64,000 nt of DNA from Sporosarcina aquimarina (GCF_023715615.1 NZ_JAMBOM010000001.1:1364001-1428000), one strand, 5' to 3'; shown: positions 24,259 to 33,408, counted from the stretch's first letter. A program made the numbers and translations. The notes: generated from the sequence alone by a model not told the origin.

Positions 24259-25548
24259 ATGAGCATACCTAAAGATGCGATTAAGAGTAATTTGCATGTG
24301 CACGTACTTGAAAGTAAAAATTTTAAAACCATCACTGTGGAATTGAAGTTTCAAACTTTATTAGATCGTGCGACAATTACTGAGAGAACGCTATTACCTG
24401 GGGTTTTACGAGCAGGTAGTAAGTTGTATCCAACTGCTGGTGCAATGCAGAACGAGCTGGATGATTTATATGGGGCATCGTTTCAACTTTATCAAAGTGT
24501 TACTGGGAACAGTCACATTTTAACGGTTCAAATGGAGTTCGCCAACGAACGATTTATTGATAACGAAAATAACCTCGCTGAGAATGTGTTTCGATTTATC
24601 AACGAATTCTTATTCAATCCGAAGACTAGTCAAAGCGGTTTTGATAAAACTACAGTCGGACAAGAAAAAGAAAAGTTAAGAAAAAATCTTGAAGCGAGTA
24701 AAGATGATAAAACCTCCTATGCAGATGAGCGATTGATGGATGAGATGGCACTTGGTGAACGATATGCTGTACACCCGAACGGTTATTTGGAAGACATTGA
24801 TGCGATTACAGAACAACGACTTTTGTCCTCATACAAAGCACTTTTGGAGACTGCGAGAATTGATGTTTTCGTTGCAGGAGATGTAAAACCTGAACGGACA
24901 AAGGAATTAATTGAAAAAGTGCTTACTGGAGTGCCTAGCGGTAGTGATCTGCGTTTGGAAGAAGGAGCGGCGTTACCAAAGGAAGTGAAGTCAGTTGAAT
25001 CGTCAAAGATCATTCGTGAAATAGATGATATCCAGCAAGCAAAATTGCACATCGGGTATCGTACTCAAACGATTTTTACAGATGATGATTTTGAAGCATT
25101 GATGGTAGGAAGTATGCTTCTTGGCGGGCATGCAGGCTCCTTGCTATTTACGACCGTTCGGGAACAGCATAGTTTAGCGTACTATGTGGGAGCAGACTTA
25201 GATCTATTTAGTGATAAACTGATTATTTTCTGTGGAATCGCACCTAAGGATTATGAAAAAACTGTAGAAATTATTGATGAACAAATAAAGATTCTACAGA
25301 CAGGAACATTCTCTCAAGACGTTTTAGAAGATACCAAAGCAATGATGGTCGGCAGCTACCAACAAGCACTAGACGGTATCGGCGGAATGATTACAACAGA
25401 ATATCAGAAAGTACTAACGGGGACACAGAAAACACCACAAGAGATGATTGAGAAGTTCAAGTCAATCACTCGTGAAGATATTATAAGAGCGACTAGTAAA
25501 CTAGAGCGAGACACAACGTTTATTCTAACAAGTGAGGAGGGACAATAA
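24259..25548 (+). CDS. ymfF: M16-family inactive peptidase-like protein, YmfF type
   Basis: A 429-aa protein of the pitrilysin/insulinase (M16) fold. The N-terminal third shows LLPGVLRAGSKLYPTAGAMQNELDDLYGAS-like structure (e.g. YPTAGAMQNELDDLYGAS), where active members carry HxxEH, which is missing here. The C-terminal half has HAGSLLFTTVREQHSLAYYV, the conserved R/Y region. The active partner follows, overlapping by one base, as in Bacillus ymfF-ymfH, linked to EF-P modification in annotation schemes. GGAGGAACG precedes the ATG. M16 pairs are also used in peptide maturation. Confidence 0.85.
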   Translation: MSIPKDAIKSNLHVHVLESKNFKTITVELKFQTLLDRATITERTLLPGVLRAGSKLYPTAGAMQNELDDLYGASFQLYQSVTGNSHILTVQMEFANERFIDNENNLAENVFRFINEFLFNPKTSQSGFDKTTVGQEKEKLRKNLEASKDDKTSYADERLMDEMALGERYAVHPNGYLEDIDAITEQRLLSSYKALLETARIDVFVAGDVKPERTKELIEKVLTGVPSGSDLRLEEGAALPKEVKSVESSKIIREIDDIQQAKLHIGYRTQTIFTDDDFEALMVGSMLLGGHAGSLLFTTVREQHSLAYYVGADLDLFSDKLIIFCGIAPKDYEKTVEIIDEQIKILQTGTFSQDVLEDTKAMMVGSYQQALDGIGGMITTEYQKVLTGTQKTPQEMIEKFKSITREDIIRATSKLERDTTFILTSEEGQ

Positions 25549-26831
25549 TGGAGAAATTGGCATTTTCAACAATTGATGAAATGGTTTATACAGAACAATT
25601 ACCGAACGGATTGAATGTCATCTTGATGCCAAAAAAGACATTAAGCAAAACGTTCGGCATTTTTACGACAGATTTCGGTGCGGCAGATTTAGAATTTATT
25701 CCGTTTAATAAAACTGAGTCTGTAAAGATACCGGCGGGGACTGCCCATTATTTAGAGCATAAGCTGTTTGACAAAGGCGACCATGACGTTTACGCGGACT
25801 TTGGTAAGCTAGGTACTGATGCGAATGCGTATACGAGTGATTCAGAGACCTCTTATTATTTTACAACAGTTGGGAACGAGATTGATAATGTAGAACTGCT
25901 ATTAAATTTTGTTCAAGATCCTTACTTGACAGATGAGACGGTGAACAAAGAAAAAGGGATAATTAGTCAAGAATTTCAAATGTACGCAGACATTCCCGAT
26001 CAGCGTATTTACTTAGCTGTCCAGGAAGCCTTGTTTGCGAAACATCCTGTACGAAACGAAGTTCTCGGTACAATCGAATCGATTCACAATATGACCAAAG
26101 AAGAATTGTTAACAGCATACGAGACATTCTATCATCCAACAAATATGACATTAGCAGTTGCCGGCAATTTTGATACTGAAGAAATGATGACTGCCATTCG
26201 AAAAAACCAGGGACAGAAACAATTCCCTGACATCGGTCCATTTACACGAGTGTATCCTGAAGAGAACAATGAAGCGTTTGCTGCAGAGGTTACTCTTAAC
26301 ATGAATGTAAGTGTTCCCAGATTGATGGTTGGGGTCAAGGAATATGGCGGTGAAATCCCAGCTGAAGAACTGGGGCTACGCAAGCTATTAACGAATATGA
26401 CGCTAGACTATTTTTATAGTCGTAGCGGTCAATTTTATCAGGAATTACTTGAGGAAGAGCTCGTAGATTCATCATTTATATACACTTCTGTAATCGATAA
26501 AACATTCGGTTTCACGATGATCGGCAGTAACTCAAATCACCCTGAACAACTGGCAATAACAATTAAGAAGCAGCTACATTCACTATCAACATTTGAGCTA
26601 GAAGAACAGCAGTTCGAACGCTTGAAAAAGAGAACAATCGGAAAGACACTAAGACGCATGAACTCTATAGAAAACAATGCACAGGGTATGATCTGGAACC
26701 GCAATCGAGGGTTGTCCTATTTTGAAACAATCCCAGCCATCCAACAACTGACACTCGATGATTGGAAATCATTCCTCCTTTCATGGATCCACGAAGAGCG
26801 CATGACAGTTGTCACTATCCAGCCTGAATAA
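25548..26831 (+). CDS. ymfH: M16-family zinc peptidase, YmfH type
   Basis: A 427-aa M16 peptidase with the inverted zinc motif HYLEH at residues 67-71 and the downstream Glu region NKEKGIISQEFQMYAD, so the active site looks intact. The C-terminal half has DYFYSRSGQFYQELLEEELVD, matching the R/Y pair region. Its ATG overlaps the stop of ymfF (TAATG), indicating coupled translation and probably a heterodimer of one active and one inactive subunit. The substrate is unknown here. Confidence 0.9.
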   Translation: MEKLAFSTIDEMVYTEQLPNGLNVILMPKKTLSKTFGIFTTDFGAADLEFIPFNKTESVKIPAGTAHYLEHKLFDKGDHDVYADFGKLGTDANAYTSDSETSYYFTTVGNEIDNVELLLNFVQDPYLTDETVNKEKGIISQEFQMYADIPDQRIYLAVQEALFAKHPVRNEVLGTIESIHNMTKEELLTAYETFYHPTNMTLAVAGNFDTEEMMTAIRKNQGQKQFPDIGPFTRVYPEENNEAFAAEVTLNMNVSVPRLMVGVKEYGGEIPAEELGLRKLLTNMTLDYFYSRSGQFYQELLEEELVDSSFIYTSVIDKTFGFTMIGSNSNHPEQLAITIKKQLHSLSTFELEEQQFERLKKRTIGKTLRRMNSIENNAQGMIWNRNRGLSYFETIPAIQQLTLDDWKSFLLSWIHEERMTVVTIQPE

Positions 26832-26835
26832 CCAT

Positions 26836-26872
26836 AGCTCTTCTTCCGTAATGGGAGAAGAGTTTTTTTATT
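26836..26872 (+). terminator. Terminator after ymfH
   Basis: CTCTTCTTCC and GGGAGAAGAG form the stem, followed by TTTTTTTATTTG. Confidence 0.85.
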
Positions 26873-26942
26873 TGCATAATTACGCCGATTACTTGGGATA
26901 TGGTATAATTCGAACAACATTAGTTGACAAGGTGATCAATAC

Positions 26943-28259
26943 ATGAATATTATCTCGGGGATTTTTTTAACGATTACAGTTTTTACAGGGCTCTTTCTAG
27001 CTCAATCAGCAGTAGGTATTCATCCGTTAAAGTCGATACAGAAAGTAATCCTCTCCATAGTAATCGCAACTATTGTTTTCGAAGCGCTTCAATTTCTTAC
27101 GGGAAGGGAGCTTAATTCGGGCATCGTCTCGATCCTTTTACTACCTGGGCTCGTATGGTTCGTTCGCATGCCGTTCCTCCAGGCAGTTTTTACGATTCTA
27201 CTTGGATGGACTTATCAGATAGCAATCGTCTATGTGTTGCAACGAAATCTTTTTGAATTAGCGATTATGCAGGCTAAATTAGAAGCCGATTCCTTCATCA
27301 TCTTCATGATGGAACTGTTTATACTCATGAATAATTTGTTAATCATTTTATTTGTTGTACGTTTGAAACCAATTTTACTTCCAGCTGAAGTGTTCAGAAA
27401 AACTGAAACAACTGATAAACCCAAATTGGTGCATCATACTACTTTATTAGCTAGTGCAGTTTTGCTTATTGTAATGGGAATATTTTTCCAATACACTTAT
27501 AATGAGCGACAATTTTTCACTCCAGCTTATCGACTTTTCTTAACAGGTTGGTCCCTGTTATTACTAGCAATTTTGGTCGTTTATTTAAAAACATCACTTC
27601 GGCAAAAGCTCGCACAAGAAAAATTCTACCTAGACCAGCAATACCAGCAAGATATGCTTTCTTTCTTTACGGTAATCCGTTCGCAACGTCATGATTTCAC
27701 CTTTCACTTAACATCAATATACGGACTTTTGAAAAAGAACGAGTATGATGAAGCGAGCTCATATATTGGTCAAGTCGTTCAGCAAGTTCAGGATGTCAAC
27801 GAATTACTTCCTCTAGCTCATCCTGCAATGAGTGCACTGCTAAACACACAAGGGGAACTGGCTAAGCAAAAAGGAATTGAAATCCACTATTCAATATTTG
27901 ATGATTTACGGGGAATTCCTGTTTCAGTATATGATGTCAATAAAATTCTGGGGAATCTCATTCAAAACGCAATGGAAGAACTCGAATTGCTGCCAGCTAT
28001 AGAGCGTAAACTACATGTGGAAATTACGAAAGAAAAAAGGCATTACGTGATTCGTATTCGTAATCGAACCACAGCAGACCATCAACGTATCATGAGCATG
28101 TTCCAATCCGGATTTTCAACAAAAAGTTCACACGAAGGAATTGGTCTTGCAGGAGTTGAAAAAATTGTGACTGCGAATTTTGGGGTGATTTTCCCTGAAT
28201 TGAGTGAAGAGTGGTTGACCATACACGTAAGAATACCAGAAGACACAGAAAATTATTGA
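26943..28259 (+). CDS. Membrane sensor histidine kinase, AgrC/NatK-like
   Basis: A 438-aa protein with six to seven hydrophobic segments in residues 1-215, then a short kinase core. The phosphoacceptor helix has RSQRHDFTFHLTSIYGLL near residues 244-261 (R-x-x-R-H-D, the Spo0B/AgrC-type H box). The ATPase part has NKILGNLIQNAMEELE (N box, ~335) and GIGLAGVEKIV (G box). There is no extracellular sensor domain, so sensing is probably in the membrane, as for kinases detecting peptides or membrane stress. The LytTR regulator follows after 22 bp. Confidence 0.88.
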   Translation: MNIISGIFLTITVFTGLFLAQSAVGIHPLKSIQKVILSIVIATIVFEALQFLTGRELNSGIVSILLLPGLVWFVRMPFLQAVFTILLGWTYQIAIVYVLQRNLFELAIMQAKLEADSFIIFMMELFILMNNLLIILFVVRLKPILLPAEVFRKTETTDKPKLVHHTTLLASAVLLIVMGIFFQYTYNERQFFTPAYRLFLTGWSLLLLAILVVYLKTSLRQKLAQEKFYLDQQYQQDMLSFFTVIRSQRHDFTFHLTSIYGLLKKNEYDEASSYIGQVVQQVQDVNELLPLAHPAMSALLNTQGELAKQKGIEIHYSIFDDLRGIPVSVYDVNKILGNLIQNAMEELELLPAIERKLHVEITKEKRHYVIRIRNRTTADHQRIMSMFQSGFSTKSSHEGIGLAGVEKIVTANFGVIFPELSEEWLTIHVRIPEDTENY

Positions 28260-28281
28260 AGCGATTTAAAGGGGGAGTAGT

Positions 28282-29019
28282 ATGCAAATCCGAACAATGA
28301 TTGTAGATGATGATCAGCAAGCAATTGATTTACTAGCTGCTGATCTTAAATCTTTTCCTTTCATTTCACTCATTAATACCGCAAATAGCGGGAAGTCGGC
28401 ATTGGCTGTTTTACGAACGGAGAAAGTAGATTTATTATTTTTAGACATTGAAATTGGGGATATAACTGGTTTAGAGTTAGCTGGACATATTCAGTCCGTA
28501 TATCCTCATATTGAAATTGTCTTTGTTACGGGACATGCGGGATTTGCGCTAGAGGGTTATGACTACCGTCCCTTAGATTTTCTTATCAAACCTATCAATT
28601 TTTTTAGGTTAGAGAAAACAATGATGACTGTTCAAAAGTCTTTTCAAGAATCTCAGAAATCCAGTATCCCGAATCATAAAATCGGTATGAAGGTTTCAGG
28701 TGGAATTCGTATTGTGAATGTAGGGGATATTTTATATATCGAAAAAAGTGGACGCAAAATCTCAATTGTCACTTTGCATGAGTCATTTATTTCTGGAGAT
28801 TCCATGAAAGAAATCGAAACGATGTTCGATGGATATGGTTTTTATCGAGCTCATCAGTCTTTCATCGTTCCTTTACATCATATAATTGCAGTTCAGTCGG
28901 ATTCCACCGCACGTTCTTATACCATTGAGCTTTTGAATGGACAGCAAATCCCATTAAGTCGAAACAAATATAGTGAACTTCAAACTTTGCTGGAAGCAGA
29001 GGGAATTCAAATTGTGTAA
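28282..29019 (+). CDS. LytTR-family response regulator
   Basis: A 245-aa protein with a receiver domain (VDDDQQA acidic pair near residues 8-10, phosphoacceptor Asp in LLFLDIEIGD near 55, Lys in FLIKPIN near 105) and a LytTR DNA-binding domain (residues ~140-240: GGIRIVNVGDILYIEKSGRK, FYRAHQSFIVPLHHI, IPLSRNKY). GGGGGAG precedes the ATG. It is the partner of the upstream kinase. LytTR regulators bind tandem 9-bp repeats; targets might include the neighbouring exporter or ligase genes, but no such repeats were found by eye. Confidence 0.92.
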   Translation: MQIRTMIVDDDQQAIDLLAADLKSFPFISLINTANSGKSALAVLRTEKVDLLFLDIEIGDITGLELAGHIQSVYPHIEIVFVTGHAGFALEGYDYRPLDFLIKPINFFRLEKTMMTVQKSFQESQKSSIPNHKIGMKVSGGIRIVNVGDILYIEKSGRKISIVTLHESFISGDSMKEIETMFDGYGFYRAHQSFIVPLHHIIAVQSDSTARSYTIELLNGQQIPLSRNKYSELQTLLEAEGIQIV

Positions 29020-29062
29020 AGAGGAACAGATTGCTGGTAAAAGCATCTGTTCCTCTTGTTTT
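29020..29062 (+). terminator. Terminator after the LytTR regulator
   Basis: AAGAGGAACAGAT (29019-29031) pairs with ATCTGTTCCTCTT (29045-29057), followed by GTTTT. Confidence 0.88.
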
Positions 29063-29117
29063 GGTTAGTTATCTGAATTATCATTAAACTGAGTATCTCA
29101 AATTGAGGGGGATGTTG

Positions 29118-30713
29118 ATGACTAGTCAATTCAATGTTGAAAGTCTTATCGATCATGTTCAGTCTGTGCGAAGAAATACGTTAGGTGATTTGCTACTCCG
29201 AACGAGTGAACGATTTCCAACAAAGCTTGCACTCGTTTTTAAGAGTCAACGTCTTACTTATGAAGAGCTGAATGTTTTAGTGAATCGTACAGCACACGGC
29301 TTATTATCAGTCGGTATAAAGAAAGGTGACTTTGTCACTGTGATGTCTAGAAACAGTTTAGATTTTGTCGTCTTGAACTTTGCTTTAGCTCGCATCGGAT
29401 CGATAATGGTCCCCATCAATTATATGCTAACTAAAGACGAAATTAGCTATATTATCGAACATGCCCGAATTCATGCTGTGTTTGCCTCAAAAGAGTTTAC
29501 AGCAATTATGGACCAATCCTTGGTACGTCATGAAGTTGAGAAAAAAGTAATCATTGGTCAGTTTGATGAATGTTCGCCTGAACAGTGGATTTCCATCAAC
29601 ACCATTCGAAAGGGTCAGTCTGCTGATCTCCCAGAAATACAAATCGAAGATGATGATGTCGCGCAGGTGTTATATACAAGCGGTACGGAGTCGCGTCCTA
29701 AAGGTGTTATGTTAAGTCATAAAAGCTTGATAAGTGAATATGTCAGCAGCATGATTGACGGGAAAATGAGCGCAGAAGATATCGTTATACATGCGCTCCC
29801 TCTATACCACAGTGCTCAATTGCACGTCTTCCTTGGCCCGAGTGTATATTTAGGTTCAACTGGGATTATTTTAGAATTTCCATCACCAGAGACGATTTTA
29901 CAAACTATCGAAGAGGAAGGGGCATCGTTGTTGTTCTGTCCTCCAACTGTGTGGATTGCTCTTCTTCGGCATGCAGATTTCGATAAAAGGGATTTGTCTA
30001 CTTTGAAAAAATGCTATTATGGCGCTGCGATTATGCCGATGGAAATCTTGAAAGAACTAAAAAATCGGTTACCAGGTGCATCCCTTTGGAATTTTTATGG
30101 CCAAACGGAAGTTGCGCCTCTCGCAACTGCACTACAACCTGAGGACCAACTAAGGAAACTAGGTTCAGCAGGATTGCCAACTTTGAATGTGCAGACAAGG
30201 ATTGTAAGTGATCAAGATGAGGAAGTTCCACGAGGGCAACTCGGTGAAATCGTCCATAGAACGCCACATGCGATGAAAGGATATTTGCACGATGCAGAAA
30301 AAACAGCAGAAGCTTTTCGTGGAGGTTGGTTTCATACGGGTGATTTGGGTATCATGGATGAAGATGGCTATTTAACGATTGTGGATCGGAAAAAAGATAT
30401 GATTAACACGGGTGGAGTCAATGTTTCCAGCAGAGAAGTCGAGGAAGTCATTTATGAAATGGAAGGTGTGTCCGAAGTGGCGGTCATTAGTATTCCAGAT
30501 TCTTATTGGATTGAAGCAGTTACTGCAATAGTCATTCCGAAAGCACATACGGAAATACAGAAAGACGAGGTTATCGAGTTCTGCAAACAACGATTGTCAT
30601 CATTTAAAGTGCCGAAGTATGTAGAGTTTACAAACGAACTGCCTAAGAATCCTAGTGGGAAAGTATTAAAACGCACGTTGCGAACAGATTACACGAACTT
30701 GAGCGGTAAATGA
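29118..30713 (+). CDS. Acyl-CoA synthetase (AMP-forming)
   Basis: I choose ATG 29118 (531 aa) because GAGGGGG ends six bases upstream; ATG 29112 overlaps that site. The adenylate-forming signature is VLYTSGTESRPKGVMLSHKSL (A3, ~residue 185). NFYGQTEVAP (A5), GWFHTGDLGIMDEDGYLTI (A7) and the final KNPSGKVLKRTL with the catalytic Lys (A10) are all present. It activates a carboxylic acid, probably a fatty acid, to its CoA ester. It has its own terminator-isolated position. Similar enzymes are used in fatty-acid degradation; no other genes of that pathway lie here. Confidence 0.88.
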   Translation: MTSQFNVESLIDHVQSVRRNTLGDLLLRTSERFPTKLALVFKSQRLTYEELNVLVNRTAHGLLSVGIKKGDFVTVMSRNSLDFVVLNFALARIGSIMVPINYMLTKDEISYIIEHARIHAVFASKEFTAIMDQSLVRHEVEKKVIIGQFDECSPEQWISINTIRKGQSADLPEIQIEDDDVAQVLYTSGTESRPKGVMLSHKSLISEYVSSMIDGKMSAEDIVIHALPLYHSAQLHVFLGPSVYLGSTGIILEFPSPETILQTIEEEGASLLFCPPTVWIALLRHADFDKRDLSTLKKCYYGAAIMPMEILKELKNRLPGASLWNFYGQTEVAPLATALQPEDQLRKLGSAGLPTLNVQTRIVSDQDEEVPRGQLGEIVHRTPHAMKGYLHDAEKTAEAFRGGWFHTGDLGIMDEDGYLTIVDRKKDMINTGGVNVSSREVEEVIYEMEGVSEVAVISIPDSYWIEAVTAIVIPKAHTEIQKDEVIEFCKQRLSSFKVPKYVEFTNELPKNPSGKVLKRTLRTDYTNLSGK

Positions 30714-30725
30714 ATACTTCGTCTG

Positions 30726-31067
30726 TCAGGAACGTGTTTCTGTTTCGAAGTACAAGTGCGCATGGAGGCTACATCCTGGATTAAAGTTACTATGACAGGT
30801 AGGACAGCTGGATCGGCAGCTTAAATACTGTGCGACGGTCAATTCATGTCCACAACTGCCGCACAAAACGGCTTTTTGATCAAAGGAATTTTGTGGCCAT
30901 GGTTGTGGCTGACCACATCCACAATGTGCATGGCATTCGTAACAAGGGAAATACTGATTGCAGCAATAAAATTTAATGGCAATACGATCGAGTTCTTTAT
31001 GATAATGCGCGCATCTCGTTTCAGAATCAACTTGGATTCCAAGAACCGTTTGTCCATGAATTTGCAC
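30726..31067 (-). CDS. CHY zinc-finger protein
   Basis: I start at GTG 31067, with AAAGGAG upstream, giving 113 aa; a longer frame reaches 31160 without support. The sequence has TRCAHYHKELDRIAIKFYCC with the C-x-H-Y motif, CYECHAHCG, LCGSCGHELTV, CPTCHSNFNPGC and HAHLYF. These are about fourteen Cys/His ligands, enough for two to four zinc ions, as in the CHY zinc-finger domain. In bacteria these small proteins are of unknown function. It converges on the acyl-CoA synthetase gene with only 12 bp between them. Confidence 0.85.
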   Translation of the reverse strand: MQIHGQTVLGIQVDSETRCAHYHKELDRIAIKFYCCNQYFPCYECHAHCGCGQPQPWPQNSFDQKAVLCGSCGHELTVAQYLSCRSSCPTCHSNFNPGCSLHAHLYFETETRS

Positions 31068-31209
31068 CAGACTTTCAACTCCTTTCTCTTTATTGTAAGC
31101 TAAAATATGAAAGCAGACAAAAAGCATGAATTTACGTGGATTCAAGACATTTTGATGCATACTACAACATGTTTTGTGGTATACACAAGTAGGAAGGAGG
31201 GATTGCTGA

Positions 31210-31632
31210 ATGACATTTGTCCACTTAGGCGTGTTTTTACTCGCCGTATCGTTCGCGATCTTCGCAATTTATTTATGTATTGTCCTATCTCGAATATCCG
31301 GACTGCTGACGACTGTCGGGAGTACTGTGAACCGAATGGTAGACAAAACGGATGTCACCATTAAAGAATTAGAGCTGACAATTGTCGAAGCGAGAACTTC
31401 AGCTACTGATGTACAAATGAAATTAGATGCTTTGAACAACGTAGCAGCAACTGCGAAAAATCTTGGAGATACTGCGTACACAGCTACACAAAGTGTACAT
31501 GGGATGGTAAAGACTTTTGCGGAGCAGCCGGATTTACCGGGTACTAAGCCTTTCATTGGGCTAATCCAGTTAGCAGAGTTTGCTTCTAGCCTTCTCTCTA
31601 CATGGAAGAAAGCTGAAAATGTAACGAAATGA
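31210..31632 (+). CDS. DUF948 protein 1 (YtxG-like)
   Basis: A 140-aa protein with one N-terminal membrane helix (LGVFLLAVSFAIFAIYLCIVL) and a long amphipathic, Thr/Val-rich helical stretch (TVGSTVNRMVDKTDVTIKEL onward). This is the DUF948 pattern seen in Bacillus general-stress protein YtxG. AGGAAGGAGGG precedes the ATG. A second DUF948 gene starts 13 bp later, and two more face them from the opposite strand. Confidence 0.82.
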   Translation: MTFVHLGVFLLAVSFAIFAIYLCIVLSRISGLLTTVGSTVNRMVDKTDVTIKELELTIVEARTSATDVQMKLDALNNVAATAKNLGDTAYTATQSVHGMVKTFAEQPDLPGTKPFIGLIQLAEFASSLLSTWKKAENVTK

Positions 31633-31645
31633 TGGAGGGATGAAG

Positions 31646-32197
31646 ATGAGTTTAACCGGAATTGGAGTACTCCTAATCGGAGTCGCGTTTCTCATACTTG
31701 CGATTTACATAGCGCGAGTGTTGAATGGTGTTGCAGGCTCATTAGGCGGAGTGAACAAAACACTCGAGCAACTGCCAGACCAACTCGATGGAATATTAGG
31801 TGAAACAGGACAGCTGATACGTCATTCAAATGATACTTTGTCAGATGTGAATGAGAAATTGGGCAACTTGACGCCAATGTTTGAAGTAGTGGGTGATGTT
31901 GGGAATACGACACGCAATTTAACAGCTTCACTTCATAATGTGACAGATGCTGGAAAACGTAAAGTGGACCGTTTGGATGAGAGTATTCGAAACAAATCCA
32001 TTGGCGGCCTTTATGGAACAGTAGCTCTAGGTTATTTTGCAATACGCAAGAGCGCAGCAATGAAAAAATCGACAAGCTATTCACGACCAGGTACTTTACT
32101 TGGTGAAGGGGAGCAACGTGCAAATGACATTCAGCGGATGAAAGCTGAAGCAGCTGTTGCTGCAAAATCCGGAAAGTATGTGAAAGAGGATTTATAA
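31646..32197 (+). CDS. DUF948 protein 2
   Basis: I use ATG 31646 (183 aa) rather than ATG 31640, which is only a few bases from GATGGAGGG. It begins MSLTGIGVLLIGVAFLILAI, one membrane helix, followed by coiled-coil-like sequence (NKTLEQLPDQLDGILGETGQ). ...LTPMFEVVGDVGNTTRNLTAS then resembles ITPLFKIVGDTGEAARSLTQS of the gene at 32325. Thus proteins 2 and 3 are closest to each other. Function unknown; the family is linked to envelope stress. Confidence 0.82.
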   Translation: MSLTGIGVLLIGVAFLILAIYIARVLNGVAGSLGGVNKTLEQLPDQLDGILGETGQLIRHSNDTLSDVNEKLGNLTPMFEVVGDVGNTTRNLTASLHNVTDAGKRKVDRLDESIRNKSIGGLYGTVALGYFAIRKSAAMKKSTSYSRPGTLLGEGEQRANDIQRMKAEAAVAAKSGKYVKEDL

Positions 32198-32202
32198 AAG
32201 AT

Positions 32203-32237
32203 AAAAAAAGCGCTGGCAGTTGCCGGCGTTTTTGTTT
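32203..32237 (+). terminator. Terminator after the + strand DUF948 pair
   Basis: AAAAAGCGCTGGCA and TGCCGGCGTTTTT form a stem with one bulge and a T run. Confidence 0.78.
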
Positions 32238-32290
32238 GGAGAAATTTGATAGTAAAGGGGGAGCTTCCTAAACTCATGTCCAATATATAT

Positions 32291-32319
32291 AAAAAGCCGG
32301 TGCTCATCGGCACCGGCTT
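32291..32319 (-). terminator. Terminator after the - strand DUF948 pair
   Basis: On the - strand, AAGCCGGTGC pairs with GCACCGGCTT around CGATGA and runs into TTTTTATATAT. It lies just beyond the stop of the gene at 32325. Confidence 0.85.
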
Positions 32320-32324
32320 ACAAG

Positions 32325-32771
32325 TTATTTCTTAAGAAGTTCTGCTTCTGTCTTCATTTCTTTTTTGTTTTGCTGAAGGTAGAAGAGGAATGACAGGAAA
32401 CCATACAACCCTTGATATCTTTTACGTCTAGTTAAGTTTGCTGCATCTCCAGTATTCTCTTTCAACGTATTCGATTTACTTAATGCACTTTGTGTGAGAG
32501 AACGAGCAGCTTCTCCAGTATCGCCAACAATCTTGAAAAGAGGAGTAATTTCGTTTACTTGCTGATTCACATTACCGATCGTTTCGTTACTCGTATTCAA
32601 CACGAGCTGTGCTTGTCCGGTTACGTCATCCATTACATTTGGCAACTTTTCAGTTGTCTGTTTCAAGTTATCCATAACGTCTCCAAGGTTCTTGAGAGGT
32701 TTGATCAGAATCACGACTAAAACTGCAAAGGCAATTCCAATGACCAATACACCAATACCCATCCAATCCAT
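32325..32771 (-). CDS. DUF948 protein 3
   Basis: A 148-aa protein with a single N-terminal helix (MDWMGIGVLVIGIAFAVLVVI) then NLGDVMDNLKQTTEKLPNVM and NEITPLFKIVGDTGEAARSL, mirroring DUF948 protein 2 on the other strand. The tail is Lys/Glu-rich. CCTAGAGGTGATG-like sequence precedes the ATG. It follows DUF948 protein 4 by 16 bp in the same direction. Confidence 0.82.
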   Translation of the reverse strand: MDWMGIGVLVIGIAFAVLVVILIKPLKNLGDVMDNLKQTTEKLPNVMDDVTGQAQLVLNTSNETIGNVNQQVNEITPLFKIVGDTGEAARSLTQSALSKSNTLKENTGDAANLTRRKRYQGLYGFLSFLFYLQQNKKEMKTEAELLKK

Positions 32772-32787
32772 CTACATCACCTCTAGG

Positions 32788-33309
32788 TTAGTTTTTCTGC
32801 TTCGGTTCAGGCAATCTTTTCTGAGGAGAGGGGAGTAAGCCCACTCTCTCTGTTTTTCGTTTGTTTTGTTTTGGAAAATCAGAAGCGTTTGTTTGTTTTG
32901 CTTTTTCTCGTTTAGCTCGAAAATAGATGCTAGCAGCGATTCCTGTAACGGTATTCGCTTTTTGCATCAAGTCTTTGTACTTTGGATCAGGTTTACTGAT
33001 CTGTTCAGACAGTGATTTAAATGACTTATTCATATGTATCGTTGAATCGTCCAATTTTTCAGCTGTCTTTGAAACACTGTCCAATGATTGCATTTTGCGT
33101 TCTACATCTTCTGTAATACGGTTTGTATTCGCAAGTAATTCGTTTGCTTGATCGGTAATGCCGTTTAACTTACCTTGCATAGTTGTTAATGTTTCGGAAA
33201 CTTCATTCATCGTCGCTTTTGCGCTTTTTAATGTAATGATAACGAATACTGCGATGAGAAGAAGTGAAAGCGCGGCAATTGCTGCACTAACATACAAAAG
33301 AATCTCCAT
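32788..33309 (-). CDS. DUF948 protein 4
   Basis: From ATG 33309 (GGAGTGG eight bases upstream; a GTG at 33321 overlaps this site) the product has 173 aa. It begins MEILLYVSAAIAALSLLLIAVF, one membrane helix, then KSAKATMNEVSETLTTMQGKL and a long helical stretch to KAEKLDDS-like sequence (SKTAEKLDDSTIHMNKSF). The tail is strongly basic (KRKTERVGLLPSPQKRLPEP). It resembles DUF948 protein 1 in its second half (KYKDLMQKANTVTGIAASI against a similar closing segment) less clearly than 2 resembles 3. Confidence 0.8.
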   Translation of the reverse strand: MEILLYVSAAIAALSLLLIAVFVIITLKSAKATMNEVSETLTTMQGKLNGITDQANELLANTNRITEDVERKMQSLDSVSKTAEKLDDSTIHMNKSFKSLSEQISKPDPKYKDLMQKANTVTGIAASIYFRAKREKAKQTNASDFPKQNKRKTERVGLLPSPQKRLPEPKQKN

Positions 33310-33408
33310 TCCACAATCCACTCCATTCTGACTGTCGTCTGCTACTTACCCCACATACCTAGTTGTACCACTATTTCATTGTGCATAAACACTCCTGGAC
33401 ATGCAAGT

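Noticed and set aside
30839..31364. Overlapping frames on both strands upstream of the DUF948 pair
   Set aside because: They lie over the CHY zinc-finger gene or its upstream region and the DUF948 start in other frames, with no family pattern.
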